From the NCBI RefSeq assembly GCF_910592395.1, contig NC_088308.1, positions 25,559,501-25,623,500 on the forward strand: 64,000 bases of DNA, read 5' to 3'. A model generated the notes under the pieces. That model was not told the origin of the DNA. It saw only the letters and a program-made list of their open reading frames with translations, and ran no database searches. The stretch's first letter is position 1. The number at the start of each line of letters is the position of its first letter. Position numbers and translations under genes: made by a program. Below, one piece after another: positions 27,594 to 42,500 of the stretch. The stretch comes from Lineus longissimus. Lineage: Eukaryota; Nemertea; Pilidiophora; Heteronemertea; Lineidae.

Positions 27594-30500
27594 TCACCGA
27601 ACACCAGTCGGGCACCCTTGGGTGTATGGATGCAGTTTACAATGAATGGACCGGAACCTGAAAAGAGAGTTTAAGAAAAAGATATCAGTAACTGTCTGAG
27701 GCGAACATGACGGCAATGTGTTTGAGGCTCGAACACCCATCCTGACCGTGACACCCTAAGAGGCCTTCTCCTTTCGTTCAAAAAATTTGAAAAGTTGCAA
27801 TTGTGCAGCTTCATACTCAATATGAATGGTGTAGGGCTTTAAATCTTGAGTGTTGTACATACCTTGTAGGGTCTTTTGTTTGATCAAACCCTGCTACATT
27901 GATGACGTTCATCTTATTGCCGTAAGGTGCATAACTAAGCGTTATCTGAAAAGATATATGATACAGAACGTTAGTGATATATCATTTTGGTATTTACCGT
28001 AAACCGCATTACATCCGCGAGCCTAATATTTTTCGCAATAATCACCAATCGCAAACTTTAGGGGTAAATGACTTTATAAAACATGCTGGAGCATAAGAGA
28101 GGAACAACTTACATGTTGGTGAATATTTTTCTTGCTGAGTAGGCCCAGACCTTCTAAATGTGAGTGGAAATCTCTAATAATAGTGAGATCTTTTTTCAAT
28201 AAATGATCTGAAATTAAAATGGAAAGCAATAAGAACCAAATCAGATAGTAGTATCAATTGAAGACAGAATTTGTGGCCAGCTTGTGCTGCCATCTAGAAT
28301 GAGTGGCGTAAACTAAAGTCTGCCTTGGCACTATTCGCACAAAAACTAGTTTCAGTCACATTTCAGCTATCACCACTTAATTAACTAAAACTTACTTATA
28401 ATGTAACCGATGCTGCAGTCGTCTGGAAGACGGATATTATCACAAATGTCCATCAGTTTGCCTCCCCTGCAAGTCGAAAAGAAGAAAAATATTAAGAAAT
28501 TGAAATGACATGATTTCTTACAAGCAAGTAGCAATACAATCATAATTGGGTGGAATTTCCCTCGAAATTGATAGACTGTACGGACATGAACTTTGATAAA
28601 TCGAGAAGGACTGATGGCTTGGACCCGACCTTGATACAACTTGTCAAAACCCAGTGACATTAGCAGTACCATTGTTGGAATGCTCTGAAAAGTACATTCT
28701 GCTTTACCATCTGGGGGTACTACAAGGTATCATACTTTTTCTGAAGTTTTTGTCGTTGAGTTGGAGTCCTTAGGTGGTCTACTTACGCAGTATGTGGCAT
28801 CATCTGTAAGGCCAACGCTCTACTGATACAGAAGCCGGCTCCACCAGTGGCAAACCAGAATGATATTTTTTGCTGAAATAAGAAGTAAATTGTGTGAATA
28901 AACCCATCACATGACAGCTTTACTGGCCTCCCATCAAATTGTATACATGCAAAATGAAAATCGAGTAAAGTGTTTCTGCTGATTGCAGGACGTGGTATGC
29001 TTCATTCAAGATACTCTAACTCGTCATGTTGCCAATGCAGCAATGAAGAAATCAACTTACATTTGGACGGTCTTTATCATTCATCTCAATGGGATGAGCT
29101 AAACTTGGTTTGCCGATATACCAGGCCTTGGTGTGGTTATAGTCCTGTAGCACCTGAACCAGCCGCGGAACATTCAGATACGTGTCATCATCGACATGGC
29201 AGAACCACCTGAAGAGAGAAAAGAAGGCTTTGGTTGTAGAGATGTCATAGAGGGCTCAAGGTAGCTTCAATCATACTGAACTGAAACACGCAGAACAAAA
29301 TAACCCTGGAAATCAGATCAAAGATCATTGTGAGCGATTTGACCAGAACAATTTCCAGCAAAGTTCTCAGAGACATGGAGGCAACTTCCTACCAGTAGGA
29401 TGCTACCAGAACAGCAGCCCTGTCTGCCATGACCAAAATGTTGCACCGAGGCCAGCAGTACAAAGCGTTGCCCCATCATGTGGCGCCCCCAACATGTCTT
29501 TCAATCATACACGTCAGTAACAAACCCTCCATTTATTGTTATTTATTGCGTTTGCACTTTTTTAGCAGTACATTCATTCCCTGGTGCCACTTGCGATAAA
29601 GTTCTCATGGGAATAAACTGCATATTGCCCTTTCTGAAGGCATAATGTGACATTTCATTTATCATAAATTACTAAATGATGACAAATCTCGCATTGGAAA
29701 ATTATTGTCAATGTGTTATTAGGCCAAACCAATCAAGGCATTATGAATGTTTTGTTGCTTTTTCTGTGTTTTTCTGGACTTCGACACATCTCCTGAACGT
29801 CTGTTGAAGTACAATTAAGGATGACATGTATGTCTGTAATGAAAATGAATGAAAAAACCCAGAAGATGATATTGTCTGAGAAGACAAAGTTAATCCGAAA
29901 ACTTGTGCAGCCACAGGAAGTCAGAGGCTTCTTCAATCAGTTCCTCTAGAGAAAAGTGCTCCAGCAGCCTTCATTCTAAGACGCCAAGTCTCTCATTCTT
30001 TCACTCAAGTTTTGGGCTCTATCTCGGACTCAGACTCGTTTAAGTAGGGTCATGTAGGAGCGTACACCTTTGCTTTGAAAGTTCATGTTTGTCACACATA
30101 CCATGCAATCCTACAAGAATTTCTCATACAAGTTTCTCTGGCCTTATGCATGTGCTTGTAAATGGGTCTAGCGAACTCTTAGCACACACATGCATGCTGC
30201 AATGTTACACACTAATTGATCAATCTTCGGTTTTATTGAACTGACCCACATCAATCATAACCAATCCACTTACATGGGTTTGAGATTTCAACAAGATATT
30301 CACCAATGTGTTTGGAGCATGAACACGTCACAGGTTAACCCACTATATCTCATTGTCACTTCAGTCAGAATGGCCTATCAACAATTTGCTCCTCAATGCT
30401 GGGATGTGACCATAGCATAAGCTAACCAAATCCAACACCCAACCCAACGTGGTCCTCTGCTAAAATAGGTAACTTTGGCACAAATTGGCAGTTATTAGCC

Positions 30501-33500
30501 CTGAAGTTAAGGGAAAGTGCTCACACCTCAGTACTCTAACCTGAGTAAAGGCCTTAATACTCTCGACTCTCGTCCTCCTCTGGCGAAACCCCCCACTCAA
30601 AACTCAGGTTCGACCCAACATGTGCAAACATAACACTGAAACACCTACGCACACCAGATCGTCATTATAATATCATACACCATCATCACCCTACGCACAA
30701 GATAACAAAACACCGGCAATCCCATGAAGTGACGGGATCAGAGGTTTAAAAGATCGCTAGTGACCTCTAATGACTCCTTAATTGAAACAAGTCCCAGGGT
30801 AAAAACTTTAAAATGATCCAAACGAAATCTTAGTGAGAATTTCAATTCATTTTGAGATTCTAACCTGCCCCAGGCAAGCCAAGCCTTTCACATCAGTACC
30901 CCTGCAATCAACTTTTGTCCTTTTAACAAGTTTTTCAAAGCGATTTTTCAAAAAACATCTGGGGACCTGATATTGATAAAGACAGATGGATGTGCGCATT
31001 GTTCCCAGTATAATAATACAGTCAACAGCTAAGAGCTACGGAGCACCTTCTGATGGTCCTCAGGGTCACACCCACCCTTACAATCTGTCACAAATCATTT
31101 TGTTTTCTGCTGATGTTTCATACCTCAACTGGTAGTAGGAAAGGAGTTACGTCTGACAGTTTTAGAATCTGCGAGATTACGAAAATCATTTTCAGGAATA
31201 GATCATTTCCTTGTCTTTGTTTAGATGCATGCTCAGTCAAAAGAACATCATATAATCCATAACGATTCAAGAGAAATAGGAAGTCAATACCTAGGAACTG
31301 CAATTCAATATGCAACCTTTTTGGCTTCAGTTTGCAAGAGCGAAGATCCAGGCTCCACTTGTACATCAATATTATTGCTAGGTTCCCAAGAACAACCTCC
31401 GAACATCACCGAACAGGTGTGGAATTATTATTCTTTTACTTCGGTTGTATTTTTACGGCATTCCTTTCTTGCCTTCTTCAAACATTTGTTCAAGAAAATC
31501 TCAGTAGACACGGTTACCTATAGGTTTTAAGTTACTAAAACCTTTGTTGGCAAATTTGTTGTGGCACTAATTTGAAACAAAATGCTAATCTCAACTGATC
31601 GAATACTGAACTTCACACAACATCTCCATCATCCACACCATCCAGACCTATTTCATCCATCAAATCAGTCCCAGGAATCGGGCAGGAAATCTGAAAACTC
31701 CACTTATGGCAATCATGATCATATGTGGCTGTTGTTTTTATAGGCAATGGTTGTATATGGTTGACAACCTCATGATCACCACCCACAACTGTTTATTCCT
31801 TGAACATAAGAAACATTTCCAGAGAACCAAGTAGGATTTTTGCAGTAAATCATATCAAGATTTGTATAAAGGAGAGAGTAGAAGAACCGGTAAGTTATCA
31901 TGAAGTGAAATACCTGAAACTACCAGCACTGGCAGCAGAGAAAAACTCCCTGGTGAAAGAAACTTTCCAGAACCAATGACCGCAATCTACAACTCAGACA
32001 AAAAGTTTAAAATTCGGAGTATAGCTTCCCAGTAGAGAAGGAAAGTCCACATGATGAACACTGCACCCTCGCATTCCAAGGAGGGTGACAGCCTGGCCCT
32101 TGGCCTGCAAGGCATCTGAAACATGTGGGTGCAGGAGCTGAGGTACCCTCAAGACACTGTCTCATGGTAAAGGAGCGGGGGTTTATTCTTCCAAGGACTA
32201 CAAGATTACCATATACAACAAGAGGCATCAAGGAGTGTTTGAAACCAAGGTCTTCACATTTTTTCAGAATTGGCTGCAGAAACATAAGGCTGGGGTGATT
32301 TCTAGCAGCATGTGCACTGAGGTACAAGAGATTTGCAGGTCAGTGAATGATACAAAGACAGGAATTGGTCCTCACACCTTGAAGAGACACACTGACCCAA
32401 AGATGTGCAAGTCCAGATGAACTTCTCAGGAAGCCCAACTGCTGATTGTAGCTGGTACCGCTCTAAACCGTATAACTCTGAACCCACGCTGCTCATGATT
32501 CCGGATCAGCAGTTTTGCCAAGAGGGTGTCTTGATTTCTGTTTAATCAACCCTGATTGATGTATACTCACTAAACATTATGATACCAGGCTGGCGGGACA
32601 TAAAATAACATTGAATGGTATCCGAGGTATCATTCCCTGGCAAAACACTCAAGAACAGGTGAATTTATTTTTAATGGTTTGGATGATAAACAAGGAAATA
32701 ATCATTTAATCATTCAATAGAAATATTTGAAGTGAATTGTCAAGAGATTTTTTAAGGTAGTTCAAACAGTCTGTGGGGCCGGTTGGACTGAGTCAAGGAG
32801 GATTCGTGTGGCAGTAAGATTGGTTTACTACAGCAACCAGGGGACACTACCCTCTTCCTTTCAATTAAAGAACAATTAAACTGAAAAAAGACCAACTCAA
32901 GACAGGTCATCTGTGCCATTATTCTAACAGGAGGCATTTCAAAAATCTCAATCTGTCACTCCCTCGGGTAAAAATGGCAAATTGGTTCAAACAAAAGATG
33001 AACATCATTTAATTTTTCTAACAAGATTTTAAAGATGTAATGACCTGAGGGCCCTGCTACATGAATTCATTATCACAGTTGGCGTGTGACAAACTCTCAT
33101 CAAAGTGCTGCTCATTTGCTCCAAAAAAATGGAATTTTCCCCCAAGGAAAACACTTGCTGCCAGGAAGCACTTGCCTTTTGACATCTTAAATGCCCCAGT
33201 GGCCTTTGTTTGAATGAAACAATCAAGGGATCAAAGTAATTAAGAGAAATCTGACAGTGATGAGGCTGCAAAGTTCACACCATTTGAACCATGATGAAAG
33301 CAAAGATTTATGACCCAATTCGAAGGCGGGTAGTTTTTATTAGACACATTATTTTAAGTCTTTTCCTTCCTGTAAGTTCTATTTCTTTTGAATTAGATCA
33401 TGCCTCTCAGTTCCCTCAATTGTCAATAGATAGTGCTGAAGGAAAATTGAAATCTTGTGCACAAGTTTCTCACGGGTTTCTATAAACTAATCCATGCTAT

Positions 33501-36500
33501 AATATTGATATTATGTGGTGAGGAGCCGGATCTTTCCATTTAGCCCGGGGAAGGATTGTAGGTAAAGCATTAGTCCAGCTTCCCCAGGGCTGAGTGGTCT
33601 CAAGAGGCCCACATGAAGGTTTACATAACATACTCTCAAGGGTTGTAAGCATGGAATAACATTCGTGACCTATGCCCCATCTTGCTAACAGTAACCCTGA
33701 AACATGTAAAATGTTTGCCTATAGTTACAAGTAAAAGATGGCCTAATTTTCAGTTGCCGGTAGGATTAAGAGTTTGTTGTCAATATTCAATGGCGATGCA
33801 TACAGTAGAAATGTTCACCAAGTTTGCATCTGATTGTGCATTCGTGAAGGTTTCTCAGTTTACAGTATCTCGGCAAAAATTCTGCTCAGATGCGGGGAAT
33901 CGAGGACTTAAATTACCTTTTGCTTGAGCGGATGAAATAATCGTACTCGACGGACATCTTGCAGCAGAGATCCTGCCTGGAATGATACAAGGTAAAATAC
34001 ATGAATATTCAGCAACATCTCGAGATATTCAAGTCCAACTAACTACAATATGGAGGGAAACTGAAAAAGTTGAGAAAAGTGATATAGTGTATAGGTCTAA
34101 CTCTATACCGATTACATTCTTCATAGTTTGCTTACTGGTTTCTGCTTAACAATTAACCTTTGCTACCATTTTCTGGCCCGACATGGAATGCATGACCACA
34201 AACTAATGCTCTGACAAATTGCTATGATATTTACGTTACAACTTTGCAAAGCCCCTGAGGCACCATTGATTTAAGCCTCTGAAGCATGCTTCCATGCAGT
34301 AAGACCCCAATATGAGCGGCCATGTTTTTCTAGTGTTTGGGTGACAAAACGTGCATGGGCTGTTCCACGTTGTTGTTAAGCATGATAACAATGTGACAAA
34401 TCAAGTTAAAATCCTATGTTTGGATGGGGCCTCGGGCCAACTATTAGTGGCATACTTCAGGAATTTATGAGAAGAATGCCCACTAATGGTTTTATATAAA
34501 ACACATTATGCTAAAAAAACAAGGTCTGCATGTGAGACTGCCTGGTTTTTGTAACTTTGGCAGGAGTGATGAAGAACAGTCAACACTCTACATATTTTTT
34601 TTGAATTTGTCATCAGTTGCAGTATGAAAAGTACCATTACACAAAGGCAAAAGGAAAGTATAATAAAGGCCTGTTAAATTGGTTGACATTCAGGTCAGTT
34701 CCTGTATGCAGCTCCCAGGTAACCTAATAAATTACCAGTTTTTAATTATGTTGGTGACACAGTGTAATTATCACCATAAGAAGAAAACTCATAAAACTTG
34801 GCACAGAATATTTAACCCTTTCATGAAAAGTAACTGCCTTTCTAATTGGTTCCTGGTTTTATCTCAATTTTTCATCTAAATTTCTCAAGCAGAAGAAGCG
34901 CTCCACTCCTGCCTCACAATTCAAGTGGTAGAGATGAAATCTGACTCGAACACCAACATTGGTGTTTTATGAAGCATGTGGTTTGAGAATCTGAAGGGCC
35001 TCTGCCGTTATCATATTGCTTTGAATCACCTGTTTTCAAGTGAGGTTTCCATGGTGTCAAAGTTTGTATGAACGCAGCTGAGGAATAATTCAAGCAGGAA
35101 AAATATCCAACTTTCTAACAATACATCAGTTCAACACCACTGTGACGAATCAGAGTTGAATACTCTGACCAACATTGAAATTTACTTGCAAGGTACTTTT
35201 GTGGGACATGTATTGATTGAAAACCCCTTCGTATTTCAACTTGATTCAATTCATTAACCCTCTCCAACTGCACTGTTCTACATTATTGACATAAATTCAA
35301 ATTACACCGCCCATTGTACTCAATTGGTAAATCCACTATTGACAATAATAGCATGGCAATATTTTAATAAAATCTCACTTCACCTTGAAATGGACGATTT
35401 CAAGTAACTAAAATGTCTCCTTACATCGCCTCTTGGTGTTTTTGGAGTGTCCATGAGTTCCCGCACGGCACCCGTGAGTTCTGATGACCAATTTTACTTT
35501 TTACTGAAAGCACTGGCCAAAACATGAAGTGCTCATCGAAAGTATATAATCCACAATTTACATAGAATTACAAAATTTGATGTCATATTGAAATCGTTTA
35601 ATTAAACAGAGCACAAGGATGCTGGCAAAACGAAAGGGCTCTTCAACAAATTAATACCATCAAGGGGAAATCTGATATAGCTCTGATTAACACCCCTCTC
35701 TCTTATGTCTCTCCTGCGTGTGCCAAGCAGTAGTCCAAATATGTACAGCATTACAACTGCTCTTTTAGGCACAACTTCAATATATCGTAATAACTTCATA
35801 TTGGTCTTTCGTGACTTTCAAACCAGCCACATTGTGAGGATCAGGGATAACTCAACTTTCGAAAGAAAAAATTCCAACACAGAAAAAATGTTCAAGAATA
35901 CGAGTTACCAAGGAGTGGCATCAGCAATGGACGAAGGCGAACCAAATCTAGATCGTGGGAACATCACAAAACAGACAGACACTTCTTCAAGTTTGAATAA
36001 CAGGAATAAAGCAAGTTCTTGGTGCTCACGTGCAGTTACGAAAGTAAGAATCACATCAAATGCTTCAATGAAAATTGTACCGAACAAAAAATCCTGGCTA
36101 CGAAGGTCGCACGTGGCTATTCTCATACCTCAAAAATCACGGACGGTGAAGGAGGAAAAGACTACCGCAATCACTGCAAATCTAGGACAGGGACAAAAGC
36201 AACTGAAATCGTCCTGCAGCTGACTTGGACAGCTACGATGCAGGGATCGTTCCGTATTGCTCAACGTCAGAACCTGTTCATTGGCAACAATAAGCTGCTG
36301 AGGTAAAGAATAAGATAAGAGGGAATAAGAGAAAGATAATGATGCCCACACAAATACTGTTGCCAAGATTTTACAACCGTTCCTCAGGCAATAACTTTGT
36401 AATAAAGGAAGCTGCCTTTGAAGATGCTGGGAGGCTGGTGGTCCATTCACAATTCCTTCATGTTCTGGAATTTTTTTTGTTCTATATCCTCATGATCCAA

Positions 36501-39500
36501 AATCAACACAACATAATTGCTTTGACTGTATCTACTTGCAAAATGATTGCATTGTTTTATCTAGGCTACATTAAATTTTATGACTTAAGATGCTGGTAGC
36601 AGGCCTTATTATGGTCGGCTCCTTCTTTGTAGCAGTTAAAGACAAGAATTACTGGAAACCACATGGTTAGCTCGACAAGTCCCATGGCTTTACAAAACTA
36701 GCAACCAAAGTGTCTTCTTCAAATAGAAAATACCTCAGCAATTTTCCCACACACAGAAATATAAATTAACAAAAGAACTATGAAGATGAGCAAAGAGGAT
36801 TCCAAAAGTGACCCAAGGTATCTCGTCAACAGATGGCAAGCGAAATGTCCATTCAGACAAATTTAGCCACCCACACTAAATGTTCTGAATGTGCAATACC
36901 GTTCTTTGATCAGAATACTTTATCTCAGGTATTGATTTCACCCCTGACAATCTGACCCTTTATGCTGAAGGGCCACACAATAGATAACCTGATGAACCCC
37001 TCGGAACATCTTCAATATGTCTTGATTCATCAGGTGGGACAGTGGACGAGTTGTGGGTGTCTCTTTTATTGGACGATGTCACATCTTTCTGATCAAATCA
37101 GTGGTCATTTGGCTCCAACAGATGCCAGCTGTTCAGTCCAAGGCCTACAGAATACACTTGATCAGTAGAGTGCCCTGGATGTCCTCACGACTGCCCCAGG
37201 GTTTTCATGAATAAAAGAATAAAACTTTCAATGTTTGCCTTGACTTGATATCCTCGTCAACATGATCTCATAATGGTTGCCTCCTCCAGAACACGAGGAT
37301 TCACATTTTGCCCACGCACTTTATCGAAGAGTTGCCCCAAGCTAACAGAACAAGAGAGCAGCCCAAGTATACATTTATGCACGCAATAAAACTAACCAGA
37401 AGCGAGAGCTGGGAGTGATATTCTGGAAATGAGCCATTGAACGAGACAATTATTTAATACACCTTGCCACAAACTTACAACTCTCGAACAATACCGTCCC
37501 CTTGTCCCCTCATTAATGAAACTTAAACATTGTATCTGGTTACCAAAATAGGAACAGGAGGTTTGCATGTCCTATCTCCCTGCTGTGACATTGCCTATTA
37601 AGTTGCTCTTGCCTATTATCTGGCGACTTGTTGTGATGAGCCCTTTACACCTTCCTCTCACCTGTAGGGTCAAACATCTAATCATCACCCATCTGCCATG
37701 CTGGCAGGGACGGAACCCTTTCAACCATCCCCAGTTCTTGCTAAGAACATCCCTCAGACACTCTTCTGCATAATTTGCTCTTGGCTATCTCCTCAAATGA
37801 CGAGATATGTACCCCTCCTCATTAATGTAGTCTACCGGACACTTTCTGTTGAAATATAAATTACTTGGTGGTATACAGAGGAATGATTATCCTTTGTGAT
37901 TTCCAGCAGTTTTCAAAAGCTGTTGGAAGAAGGCGAACCATGATAGTATAGTATAGTATATATTTTATTCAAGTGTCATCTGTTTCACGATACAGCCAGC
38001 CTTATTTAGGCTTATAATACACATTATATAAGCTTACATAGTAGTTTACGGACCAAAAGTTTATTTTAAATTTATTACACTGAGCTTGGAATTCTGATTC
38101 ACCACTTCTGTGCAACACTCTTTCAAGATAAGATCACACTTCATCAATCCTTAATTAGTCATCTTCTCAACGCAACTTGCCATATTCTGGGCATTAATTA
38201 GTTTGCTATCAACGATTTTTGTGTGTTTTAAAGTTTTTTGCGCATGTGAATCTAAATGTTAACATGACGAAAAAGAAATCATTCTAGGAGAAACATGTGT
38301 AGTCAGAATGATGTCAGGGTTACATTACTGAATGCACAGCGTTAATGTACATGGGCAACTGGGTCTCGACTGTGGCAAAAATTGATTTAAAGTTGGAGAT
38401 TTAACAAACTGCTTTCACCCCAATCAGCCCCCTGGCACCAAAACAGAGATTCCATCATCGGCCGCAAAGCCTTATAGTCATGTGGAGTGGAACCTTGGGA
38501 AGATAAAACATGATCAACAACACCAAATGCCCTTCAGCTAGGACATTGCCTGATTTGAAAGACAACCTTGAAATTCTGAGACTGAGAATCCTGAGAATGG
38601 AGGTAATAATGGAGGGGTAATTTATCAGTGTCGATTCAATATAAAAAGCATTGGTTAGGCTTTCACAATTGATCTCTTATTAAATCTGTTTGGCCAATTT
38701 GATATGCATTATATCCCCTGGATGCCTCCAGAGTTTATGCTAAAGTTTTACGATTTCAGCACATCTTTGCCTAATGGGGTTTCAAAATCGTCAACTTGGA
38801 TTTAAACTGATAATCAGTACCTCGAATGGTGGGAAATAGCATTTTATAAATAACGTTGGTCCAGGTCAAACTGAAGCAAAGCACCCTAGCTCCTCTCTCC
38901 TGTACCATTATCTTCTAAACCCAGAGCATCTGCTTTTAACATTCAATTGTTGGATCAAGATTCCTTCACAGATTACAGCTTCAGATTCAACCTTCCACTT
39001 GAAGGATTTCCACTATTCTGGCCTAAACGGACATTAAGATTTTATGGTTCAGATTTCCCCCATTCAACTCGGTGATGTCAAAGAGATGCAACAGTTGAAT
39101 AGAAATGGCAAGAGATTTCCCAAAAGTGGGAGAGATAAGGGCATCTTTCAGACCACTTGGTCATGGTGGCCTGTGACCAACCACTTCCCTTGGCAAAGGC
39201 TGTAGAAGCTTGAGGATGTGATTGTGAATCACTGTGTCCTACCAATTCAACAAAGTATGAAGTTATGCCACATTGGCACATGGACAAACATTGAGAACAC
39301 CATCATCTTGTACAACAATCCAAGTGGTTTAGTGGATTGAAGTTTTGGAACTGCAGGATGCCACTTTACCCAACAAAAGCATTTCTAATTGCAAATAATG
39401 ATGACATGTAGGCTTGGCTGTGATCATCTCCAAATTCATGCATTGAAGTTTGTTTGATGCTTGGGTGCAGTTGCTTTGTAGATGAATGATGACAAAAAAG

Positions 39501-42500
39501 TTCTTGAGGAAATCAAATGTTGGTGCAAATGGAATCTTGGATTTCGCAAGCTTGATCAAATAAACACTTTCACGAAGGTAGACAGATGTTTCCCGGGCAA
39601 CACAGGAAGCAAATTAGTGGCATTAAAAGCTTTTCTTGGCTTACACTCAAATCTTCATCTTTTTACCTGAAATTCAGGTGAAAAACTGAGAAATGCTGAA
39701 AGCAACTGGGCAAACAACTGGAAGCAACAATTCATACATGATGCCAAATGTCGATTTTCGGAAATGATACAGGCCTGTTAATTGGTCAAAATCACTGCAT
39801 GAAAAACCCATTTTCTGGTGCCTTTTGCCAGAGCCAAACAGGAAAACTCTTGTAAGGCCATCTGATGAAGGGCCCATGAGTGGCCCATCATCATACTCTC
39901 ATACAACCAGGTCATGAAAATATTGATAATGAAATCAGCTCTGTTTATATTGCTTGGTCATACACTGCTGCTAGTATAAAATAACTATTTCTTCAGGAAT
40001 GCCTGTTTGAGCTGACAATTCTTATCCAAAGTAGTCCAAATCTTCTTACACAGAAAATTCAACCACTTCCCCTTGGGCAACTAGAGATTCGTATGAAATC
40101 ACTTGAACAGATTGAAAGAAGTGGACTGCTCAATGGATTCAGTCAAAGACGTTTCTTGAAATCAGCTCTATCAAGATGGACAAGATGGGAGACAATGCTG
40201 TGGTCCACAGCCAAATTCCTTTACATTGCCATCTCAACCCCTCAGGGCACCAAGCAAATAGAACACAGATGACAAACCATGAAAACCACTTCATCGAATT
40301 GTTAAAAGTATCTGGAGATGACACAAGATCTCTCGAATAGTGAGGGGTCAGTGCGTTTGGACAATGCCTGTTTCCGAAGGACAACATATGGCAGGGGGAG
40401 TACAAACAGGGTTGCAGGGTCAGCACCCTTTTCAGATTGGTCATGTTTTTACAATTCTAAGAGTACCTTGAAGACATAGTATCGCAGAATCTTTTCCATC
40501 AGGGGGACTGTTTTGGACCTCGTCTCACATCTCTAATGGACTAAGCTACCTCTTCAGATGGAAAAGGTATTTAGAAGAATTTCAGGTCCTTTCATCAAAT
40601 TTGCAAAATCTCCATCCACCTGTGTGAATGCGGATGCATTTGCCAATAGATTCCTGGACAGTCTTCATATGACGCTATTCATCCCCACCCCACAAAATCT
40701 CATGTGTTCAAACAAGTTTGCAGTGGTCTATTGTGCCGAGCTTCCTGTGGGCTGACCTAGGAGCGCTCACAAGATGGTTCCCAGGATATTTCAGAATGAG
40801 ATGCATTAATTGAGTCATTATAAAGGGGCTTGACAATAGGGAGGTAAGAGCAGTGAAAATAGGCCAAGTACCTCACAGTAAGATGACTCATGATGTGCAT
40901 GTTCCGTTTTATGTTTTATATTTCTGTTGCATGCAGACCCACATTCCATCGACCAACTGTTGAAGCAAGAAACATGATATGACAAATCCAGATGACATGT
41001 TATGAATATCACTGCAAGGAGACATCGTTGTCTACAGTTCTACCCAAAAAACCTTGCTGGCCATGTGCAACACCATCACCTCACGGTCTGGGTACTGAAA
41101 GACAGCACAGTGTAATACAGGAGACAAGACCTAGATCTTGGCCTGAAGAATATCACATGGGCTCTTGACATTACTTGGCAGGCGACAGCCTGTGCAGTAT
41201 GAAACTTACACAAAAGCTACAAGGCATAGGCCTATAGAAATGAGAAATGCCCTAATACCCATCAATGCAGGCCTCTGCCTGTTTCTCATGATATGGAAAT
41301 GACGGATAATTATAGGACATGGGCTTGGCATATTAGAATAATAATGCCAAGAGTGATATTTGCATGACTTAGTATATTAGAGTCGCCAGGGCCTGTGGCC
41401 ACCGAGTAGAGTGGGTCATCACTGCATTCCTGTTAGATTGTCATTTTCCATGTCATTTGGGGATTGGACTTGCAGGTTTTAAGCACAGTTTGAAAACTGC
41501 ATTTGAGCAGTAGCATCATAATATCATCAACGTTTCAATACTGTGAGCATTTATTGGCTATAAGCCGTGAATTTTCTAAAAAGCATTTCGTTCAAGTTGT
41601 CAGAAGTTTTTCTTGCTCAACAGTTGGTTGTCATTGAACCTGAAAGTGAAGGTAGACGATGCAGAGAGTTTGAGTGATAAAGACTGAGAACTTGATTAAA
41701 AAAACAGTCATCAGACACTAAAACCTCGCCTGTCTACGATGTGAAGTGGCTGGATAACATTTGAACACACAAACCAAGTCTCTGAAGAGGCCTGATTGAC
41801 CTTCCTGAAGATTACAAGGGGAAGGCACGATCGTAATGGCACGATGTTCCATTCAGTGAGGTTCAGGCTGCTCAAACTAAAGCAGGTGGTGATATAAATT
41901 CAAGTATGTTTCGAGCACCATTCACCCTGTTGCCGCTACCATCATTTCAAAACCAAACAGGCAGGATTTCATGGAGAGCTGAAGACCTTATTGCCTGTAT
42001 TGTATTCCTCACTCGGAACTGGTCTTGCTGGGTACGATTTCCTGAACAAATTAACAAACCAGCGTGGGAATTCGGGGCATGCGTGTTGCTTGAAATATTG
42101 GACTTGGTAAAAAACAAACTGTAGAAGGGATGCCACAACACCTTTCCTGGGAGGGGGTGGGACGTGGGTGGGGGGCGGGGGTCAGATCTACCCATGTACC
42201 TGAACCAATATGGCTTGGCAAACCTAGCAAACCACAAATATTCTTATTTCAGCTCTATCTGATCTACCATTACACGCAGGAAGTTGTGCAGTTGCCTATA
42301 CTATCATATAACTGACCCAAACATCGTGGGAATTCTTTGGGCATGTTTTTCCTCAACAACATGAAACAAATGAGTAATATTCTTGTAAAATACAAGCCTC
42401 TGGGTTGTAACACCTGATAAAACGGCTCATCCTGCTTTAACTTCATTTGACTTGGTCTAAAGGAAAATGATGAGAATAAAACGTTAAATGCTATATGGAG

